In this document: positions 26,058 to 30,974 of the stretch, piece after piece | Numbering within the stretch: position 1 is the stretch's first letter | Layout: the number at the start of each line of letters is the position of its first letter | From: UBA668 sp043740085 | GTDB taxonomy: Bacteria; Actinomycetota; Acidimicrobiia; Acidimicrobiales; Ilumatobacteraceae | Direction: 5' to 3' | Length of the DNA stretch: 30,974 bases | Assembly: GCA_043740085.1 (NCBI GenBank) | Contig: JAYUCY010000152.1 | Location: 1 to 30,974 of the forward strand | Translations under genes and position numbers: made by a program | The notes under the pieces: generated by a model | Databases searched by the model: none | Told to the model about the DNA's origin: nothing | The model's input: the letters and a program-made list of their open reading frames with translations, nothing else

Positions 26058-26626
26058 TTGGCGGCCACCGTTGTCTCAATGATGACCAGCTCACCGGGCT
26101 TCGGCTTGCGCGCCAGCATGACGGTGGCGACGACAGCAATGACCAGCAGCACCGAGGTCAGTTCGAAGGCCAGCACATGGTCGCTGAACACGTCGCGAGC
26201 GAGTGCACGAATGTTGCCGTCGTGCGGGTCGAGCGCGGCGTCTTGCACAGCCTGGCTTTGCGTCACGACCGGCACAGTTGCCTTCCGGGACACGATGATG
26301 GCCAGACCGATGATGCTGACGAGACCACTGCCGACAACAGCAGCAACAGGACGCTGGACTTTGAACGGCTCGATGTGCAGGTCCTCGGCGTTGTCGACAC
26401 CCAGCAGCATGATCACGAACAGGAACAGCACGACGATGGCGCCGGCGTACACAATCACCTGCACGGCGGCCAGGAAGTGAGCCTCCTGCGCAATGAAGTG
26501 CACGGCGATGCCGAACAGTGTGAGCACCAGGCTGAGCGCGGCGTGCACCGGGTGCTTGCGCACGACAACACCGACGGCACCAACCAGCACCATCGCGGTC
26601 GCGACGATAAAGACGAACAGTTCCAT
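26054..26626 (-). CDS. nuoJ: NADH-quinone oxidoreductase subunit J (second operon)
   Basis: This 190-residue membrane subunit has about five helices. FLAAVQVIVYAGAIVVLFLFVIMLLG is the NuoJ signature helix. A long polar loop (about 110-150, including DPHDGNIRALARDVFSDHV) precedes the last helix, and a tail of about 20 residues follows it. The ATG at 26626 shares one base with the nuoI stop; the frame further upstream lies inside nuoI and is not used. Confidence 0.94.
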   Translation of the reverse strand: MELFVFIVATAMVLVGAVGVVVRKHPVHAALSLVLTLFGIAVHFIAQEAHFLAAVQVIVYAGAIVVLFLFVIMLLGVDNAEDLHIEPFKVQRPVAAVVGSGLVSIIGLAIIVSRKATVPVVTQSQAVQDAALDPHDGNIRALARDVFSDHVLAFELTSVLLVIAVVATVMLARKPKPGELVIIETTVAAK

Positions 26627-27261
26627 CAGTCGGCCGGTCGTTCGGGCTCGCGCAGGCCGTAGCCCAGCTCGTTGCTCCAACCGACCTGGCCAACGAAGTT
26701 CGCGTCGCCACCTGGCGAGGTGGCGCGCATCCAGCCACTGGTCAGCAGATCTTCGCCTTCACGCCAATCTTCCCACGGCAGCTGCTGCGGCTTGCCATCG
26801 TCGCCGACGACGAGTTCAGCCTTCGTGTAGACCGCATCGCTGCGGCTGGTGAAGCTGAACTCGAACAACTTGCTCTCGGTAATGGCCTCAGTGGGGCAGG
26901 CCTCCACGCACAGGTCGCAGTGAATGCAGCGCAGGTAGTTGATCTCGTAGACGAAGCCGAAGCGCTCGCCTGGCGACGTGGGGTTCTGCGGGTCGTTGTC
27001 GGCACCGCGCACGTGAATGCACTTGGCCGGGCACACGCCAGCGCACAGCTCGCAACCGATGCACTTCTCCATGCCATCTTCGTAGCGGTTGAGGACATGG
27101 CGACCGTGCAGTCGTTCGGGCTTGTCGATCTTCTCATCGCGACCCTCAGTCGCCTTGCCCTTCTTCGCAAGACGGCCACCCGAGTATGAGGTGGTGACGC
27201 GCTCGCCACCGAAGACCCTGTGCTGCTTCAGTGTGACGAGGAATCCGTCGAGGTAACCCAT
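26626..27261 (-). CDS. nuoI: NADH-quinone oxidoreductase subunit I, 2x[4Fe-4S] (second operon)
   Basis: This 211-residue ferredoxin-type subunit carries clusters N6a and N6b. The motifs are C67-x2-C70-x2-C73-x3-C77-P and C112-x2-C115-x2-C118-x3-C122-P. Upstream, ERLHGRHVLNRYEDGMEKC is the usual NuoI approach to the first motif in actinobacteria. A C-terminal extension of about 60 residues (WEDWREGEDLLTSGWMRA) is larger than in the first NuoI. The ATG shares one base with the nuoH stop (TGATG). Confidence 0.96.
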   Translation of the reverse strand: MGYLDGFLVTLKQHRVFGGERVTTSYSGGRLAKKGKATEGRDEKIDKPERLHGRHVLNRYEDGMEKCIGCELCAGVCPAKCIHVRGADNDPQNPTSPGERFGFVYEINYLRCIHCDLCVEACPTEAITESKLFEFSFTSRSDAVYTKAELVVGDDGKPQQLPWEDWREGEDLLTSGWMRATSPGGDANFVGQVGWSNELGYGLREPERPAD

Positions 27262-28487
27262 CAGAACATCGCCCCCTCTCGTTCACGATTGCGGGCACTG
27301 ACCCGCGTGGCCACACGCAGCAAACCTGCGCAGGCAAACATCACCACTAGGCCGACACCGCCGGCGAGGAAGCGCTCGGACTGCGACCAGCCCTTGTCAC
27401 TGCCCACGCGGAATACGGCAATCAGCATGAACCAGCCCAGCGCCAACGGGATCATCAACTTCCAGCCGAGGTTCATCAGCTGGTCGTAGCGGAGGCGAGG
27501 CAGCGTGGCACGGAACCACACGTAGATGTAAAGGAAGACCAACACCTTGAGCAGCATCCACACGGTGCCGCTGAGCGGCCCGAGGAACGAAAGGATGTTG
27601 GCGTTACCGAGGATCTTGAGCGGCTGCGGCCCACCGAAGAACAGCGTCACGATGACGCCGCTCATCGTGATGGTGTTCATGAACTCAGCGAGGAAGAACA
27701 GTGCGAAGCGGATACTGGAGTACTCGGTGTTGAAGCCACCGACCAGTTCCTGCTCGGCTTCCACAAGGTCGAATGGCGGCCGGTTCAGCTCGGCGGTGGC
27801 GGCGATGAGAAAGATGATGAAGGGCAGCACCCCGGTAGCGACGACATGCCAGCGGGTGAAGCTGCTTTGCGCGGCCACGATGCCGCTGGTGCTGAGGGTG
27901 CCCGCAATCAGGATGACGGTGGCCAGGCTGAGGCCGAGGGCTGCTTCGTAGCTGACCATCTGCGCCGAGGCTCGCACTGAGCCGAGCAGCGGGTACTTCG
28001 AGCCCGAACTCCAACCGGCAAGCATGATGCCGTAGACCGCAACGCTGCTGAGCGCCAGCAGCAGCAACACGCCCACCGGCGGGTCGGCCAACTGCAGCTT
28101 GGTGGTGTGGCCGAGAATGCTGACCGAACCGTCCTTGCCGTTGCTGAAGTCGCCACCCAGGGGGATGATGCTCCACACCAGGAACGCCGGCACGAACGCG
28201 AGGTACGGCGCCAGCTTGAACACAAACCGGTCGCTCTTCGCGGGGATCAGGTCTTCCTTGAAGAACAGCTTGATGCCGTCAGCGAGTGTCTGTAGCAAAC
28301 CCTTGGGGCCAGCCTTGTTGGGACCGACGCGATTCTGCATGAACGCAATGACCTTGCGTTCGAACCAGACCATCAACATTGTGCCGACGAGACCGACGAC
28401 GAAGATGACCACGACCTTGATCAGCACCACCAGGAAGGCGGTGCTGAAGGCGGTGATGCCGTCGAGCAGGGAATCGACCGCCAACAT
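27261..28487 (-). CDS. nuoH: NADH-quinone oxidoreductase subunit H (second operon)
   Basis: This 408-residue membrane subunit at the base of the quinone chamber keeps the canonical motifs. These are FERKVIAFMQNRVGPNKAGP (E43, R44), LADGIKLFFKED, AELNRPPFDLVEAEQELVGG (N235, R236, E243) and FNTEYSS. This makes it a useful in-window reference for the divergent first NuoH. A basic C-terminal tail extends past the last helix. The ATG at 28487 shares one base with the nuoG stop; its ribosome site is weak, suggesting coupling to nuoG. Confidence 0.95.
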   Translation of the reverse strand: MLAVDSLLDGITAFSTAFLVVLIKVVVIFVVGLVGTMLMVWFERKVIAFMQNRVGPNKAGPKGLLQTLADGIKLFFKEDLIPAKSDRFVFKLAPYLAFVPAFLVWSIIPLGGDFSNGKDGSVSILGHTTKLQLADPPVGVLLLLALSSVAVYGIMLAGWSSGSKYPLLGSVRASAQMVSYEAALGLSLATVILIAGTLSTSGIVAAQSSFTRWHVVATGVLPFIIFLIAATAELNRPPFDLVEAEQELVGGFNTEYSSIRFALFFLAEFMNTITMSGVIVTLFFGGPQPLKILGNANILSFLGPLSGTVWMLLKVLVFLYIYVWFRATLPRLRYDQLMNLGWKLMIPLALGWFMLIAVFRVGSDKGWSQSERFLAGGVGLVVMFACAGLLRVATRVSARNREREGAMF

Positions 28488-30877
28488 CAGAGGTTCTCGA
28501 TTCGGACGTCGTTGCTTGCTGCGAAGCAATCGATCAGCTCGCCAACATTCGGCCCCGGGTTGTTGAAGGGCACGAATGCGGTTCCACGCAACACCGACGC
28601 GTCGGCCACCGTGGTGAAGATGACAGTGGACCGCGGGCCAATGACCTTCACGTCGGTTCCGGCGGTGGTGCCAACTCGCTCGAGGTCGAGCGGGTGGAGG
28701 TGCAGCACCGAACCACGCGGCAGGTGCGCGAGTGACGGCGAGGTGGCAGTACCGACCGCCTCGTCATACAGGGTGCGACTGACGACCAGCCGGAAGTCGT
28801 ACGCATTGCGCTCGGAGACGACGACCTCAGCATGGTTGATGGGGTCGATCCCGGCGGGCACGCCAGCGAGCACACCGTTGCTATCGGCGGCAAGTGCTTC
28901 GGCGGTGACGCCGGCGAAACCGTCGACCTTGCTGGCGATGTCGGCGGTGACGTCGGCGACGCTTCCGTAGCCCAGGTCGCCACCCAACTCGAGTGCCAAC
29001 TCCGTCGCGATCATCCAGTCGGGCCGAGTGGAACCGGCGGGCGTGACCTGACGGGCGACCGTGCTGACGCGACCTTCCAAGTTGGTAGTGGTGCCGGCCT
29101 TCTCGCCGTAGGCGCTGGCAGCCAACACCACGTTGGCGAGCGACGACGACTTGGTGAGGAACGTGTCGATGGCGATGATGCGACGGGCGCCAGCCAAGGC
29201 ACGGCGAGCCAGATCGGTGTCGGGAAAGTCGCTGAGCGGATCGGCGCCGAGCAGCACGAGCAATTCGAGCTTGCCATCGGCCGCGGCGCGCAGCGCGCCG
29301 CGAGTGTCGAGCCCACCCTTGCCGGGGCGAAAGCCGACCTGCAGCGCGCCGACCACGTTGCCGCGACGGAATGCGGGTAGCACCCTGGCACCAGGCACGG
29401 CCGCCAGCAGCGCGCGCAGCGCGGCGATGGTTGCCGTGGACGACTCGGCCAAGTTGGCGCGGCCGGCGACAATGACGACGCTGCCCCTCCCCAACTGTTC
29501 GGCGATGGCGGGGTCGGCCAATGCCGCCTGCACAACCGACACCTGTGTGCCCGGCTCGTAGCCCAACTGGCGCCACGCGTAACGGCTGAGACCGGTCTGC
29601 TTCGGTGCGAACTCGATGATCTTGCTGCGCTTCTTCTCGGCGGCTTCGCGCAGGCGCAGATAGAGCACCGGCAGCTCTTCCTTGAGATCGGGCCCGAGCA
29701 GGATGATGGTGGTGGCCGAGGCCGCCTCATCGATGGTGGCTCGGTCGAGACCGAGCACGCCGACGGGCAGACCGTCGCCCATCTGCGAGTACACGTTGGG
29801 CGTACCGATGATCTCGTGACCCAAGCGGGCCCAGGCAAACGCATCCTCGTTGGTGCCGCGGGCGCCGCCGATGACAGCAATGCTCCCCGCGCCCCCGGCG
29901 GCCTTCGCTGCCTCGATCAACGCCGCAGCCTCGGCAAACGCAGTGCTCCACGATGCGGGCTCAAGGCTGTCGCCGCGGCGCACCAAGGGCTGCAGCACAC
30001 GCTCGGCGCTCTTCACCGATTCGAAGTTGAAACGACCGCGGTCGCACAGCCAACCGTGATTCACCGGGTCGCTGTCCACGCCCATATAGCGAAGCAGTTC
30101 GTCACGGCTGCTCTGCACGACGGTGCGGCAACCGACCGAGCAGGTGGTGCACGTGGATTCCTGCTGCGTGAGGTCCCACGGGCGAGCCTTGAAACGATAC
30201 GGCTTGGCCGTCAGCGCACCGACCGGGCAGATCTGCACGGTGTTGCCGCTGAAGTAGCTGCTGAACGGCTCGTCGGGGTAGGTGGTGATGTACGTGTTGT
30301 TGGCGCGACCGCTGAAGTGGATGAGCGCATCGCCCGCCACTTCGTCGGCGAAGCGGGTGCAACGGTCGCACAGGATGCAGCGCTCACGGTCGAGGTAGAC
30401 GATGTCGCTGATTGCGATCGGCTTCTCGTAGTGACGCTTCTCTTCGACATAGCGGCTCTCACCGGGGCCACTGCTGACCGACTGATCCTGCAACGGGCAT
30501 TCGCCACCCTTGTCGCACACCGGGCAATCCAGCGGGTGATTGGCGAGCAGTAGTTCCAGCACGCCCTCCTGCATCCGCTTGGTGTTCTCCGACTGCGTGT
30601 CGATCTTCATGTCGGGCGCCACAGGCACCATGCACGCCACCGTGACGGCCGGGCCGCGACCCGAGTCGCACTCCACCAAACACATCCGGCACTTGCCGAC
30701 CGACGTCATCCGCTCGTGGTAGCAAAAGCGAGGGATGTATTCGCCGGCGTCGGCTGCGGCCTCGATGACCAACTGGCCCTTGCGCGCGGTGTGCGGCACA
30801 CCGTTGATGGTGACGTGGACAGCGTTGGGGTCCGGCGGCGGCGCGTCGGTTTCGATGACTGGCTCGGTGGTCGTCAT
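28487..30877 (-). CDS. nuoG: NADH-quinone oxidoreductase subunit G (second operon)
   Basis: This 796-residue Fe-S subunit of the NADH-dehydrogenase arm has an N-terminal [2Fe-2S] (N1b) domain with C52, C63, C66 and probably C82. The His-Cys cluster N5 follows in HPLDCPVCDKGGEC (H114, C118, C121, C127). N4 has C167, C170, C173 and C217. A fourth set, C243-x2-C246-x3-C250-x27-C278, fits the N7 motif found only in some bacteria. A long molybdopterin-oxidoreductase-like domain follows (about 240-700), which in this family has lost its metal cofactor. The ATG shares one base with the nuoF stop, with GGAG 7 bases upstream. No counterpart exists in the left operon. Confidence 0.96.
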   Translation of the reverse strand: MTTTEPVIETDAPPPDPNAVHVTINGVPHTARKGQLVIEAAADAGEYIPRFCYHERMTSVGKCRMCLVECDSGRGPAVTVACMVPVAPDMKIDTQSENTKRMQEGVLELLLANHPLDCPVCDKGGECPLQDQSVSSGPGESRYVEEKRHYEKPIAISDIVYLDRERCILCDRCTRFADEVAGDALIHFSGRANNTYITTYPDEPFSSYFSGNTVQICPVGALTAKPYRFKARPWDLTQQESTCTTCSVGCRTVVQSSRDELLRYMGVDSDPVNHGWLCDRGRFNFESVKSAERVLQPLVRRGDSLEPASWSTAFAEAAALIEAAKAAGGAGSIAVIGGARGTNEDAFAWARLGHEIIGTPNVYSQMGDGLPVGVLGLDRATIDEAASATTIILLGPDLKEELPVLYLRLREAAEKKRSKIIEFAPKQTGLSRYAWRQLGYEPGTQVSVVQAALADPAIAEQLGRGSVVIVAGRANLAESSTATIAALRALLAAVPGARVLPAFRRGNVVGALQVGFRPGKGGLDTRGALRAAADGKLELLVLLGADPLSDFPDTDLARRALAGARRIIAIDTFLTKSSSLANVVLAASAYGEKAGTTTNLEGRVSTVARQVTPAGSTRPDWMIATELALELGGDLGYGSVADVTADIASKVDGFAGVTAEALAADSNGVLAGVPAGIDPINHAEVVVSERNAYDFRLVVSRTLYDEAVGTATSPSLAHLPRGSVLHLHPLDLERVGTTAGTDVKVIGPRSTVIFTTVADASVLRGTAFVPFNNPGPNVGELIDCFAASNDVRIENL

Positions 30878-30974
30878 CAGTGAGCTCCGACTGCTTCCGC
30901 GCTGACGGGAATGCGTTTGCGTTCCACAATCTTGGCTTCGAACTCGCTGCGGAACAGCGTGAGTGCGGAGTGGA
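30877..30974 (-). CDS. nuoF: NADH-quinone oxidoreductase subunit F, C-terminal end only (second operon)
   Basis: Only the last 31 codons lie in the window. The frame reads HSALTLFRSEFEAKIVERKR and ends VSAEAVGAH before a TGA that shares one base with the nuoG start. The LFRSEFEA block is the helix that ends NuoF, the NADH- and FMN-binding subunit, after its N3 cluster motif. Position directly before nuoG in the same orientation supports the call. The catalytic part lies beyond the right edge, so nothing can be said about its FMN or NADH sites. Confidence 0.75.
   Translation of the reverse strand, partial: HSALTLFRSEFEAKIVERKRIPVSAEAVGAH

Overview
The window is high-GC bacterial DNA with an actinobacterial look: dense 1- and 4-base gene overlaps, GTG/TTG starts and Thr/Pro-rich lipoprotein linkers. 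Two complete-to-partial respiratory complex I (nuo) operons dominate it, both on the minus strand, with an amine/amino-acid gene island between them. The gene content would suit a member of the class Acidimicrobiia (Ilumatobacter-like), but that placement is inference from gene order, not proof.

Left part (about 1-11,790). A compact minus-strand operon reads nuoA-B-C-D-H-I-J-K-L-M-N and ends with a MidA/NDUFAF7-type methyltransferase gene overlapping the nuoN stop codon. It has no nuoE, nuoF or nuoG, so it encodes an 11-subunit enzyme without an NADH-oxidising module. Its NuoD and NuoH carry unusual substitutions at positions that line the quinone site of canonical complex I. A cut-off secreted protein gene lies at the left edge.

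Middle part (about 12,000-20,530). A choline/ethanolamine-kinase-like gene (+) converges on a minus-strand operon for an aldehyde dehydrogenase, a class I glutamine amidotransferase and an APC-family permease. Divergent from that operon are a PuuD-like gamma-glutamyl hydrolase, a lipoprotein and a second PuuD-like paralogue. Together they suggest uptake and breakdown of an amine through gamma-glutamylated intermediates, but no gamma-glutamyl ligase or amine oxidase gene is present here. Next come a CCGGTC tandem array and a gene for an AbiEi-like/DUF559 nuclease-fold protein. That gene is bracketed in mirror order by palindromic repeats.

Right part (20,755-30,974). A second minus-strand nuo operon reads (F)-G-H-I-J-K-L-M-N and runs off the right edge inside nuoF. 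Its NuoG has ligands for N1b, N4, N5 and N7, and its NuoH keeps the canonical charged motifs, so this looks like a conventional NADH:quinone oxidoreductase.

The most interesting signal is therefore in the left operon: an NADH-module-less complex I with a remodelled quinone-site region. It is co-encoded with a homologue of the enzyme that, in human mitochondria, methylates an arginine of the NuoD homologue, and that arginine is conserved here (Arg69).
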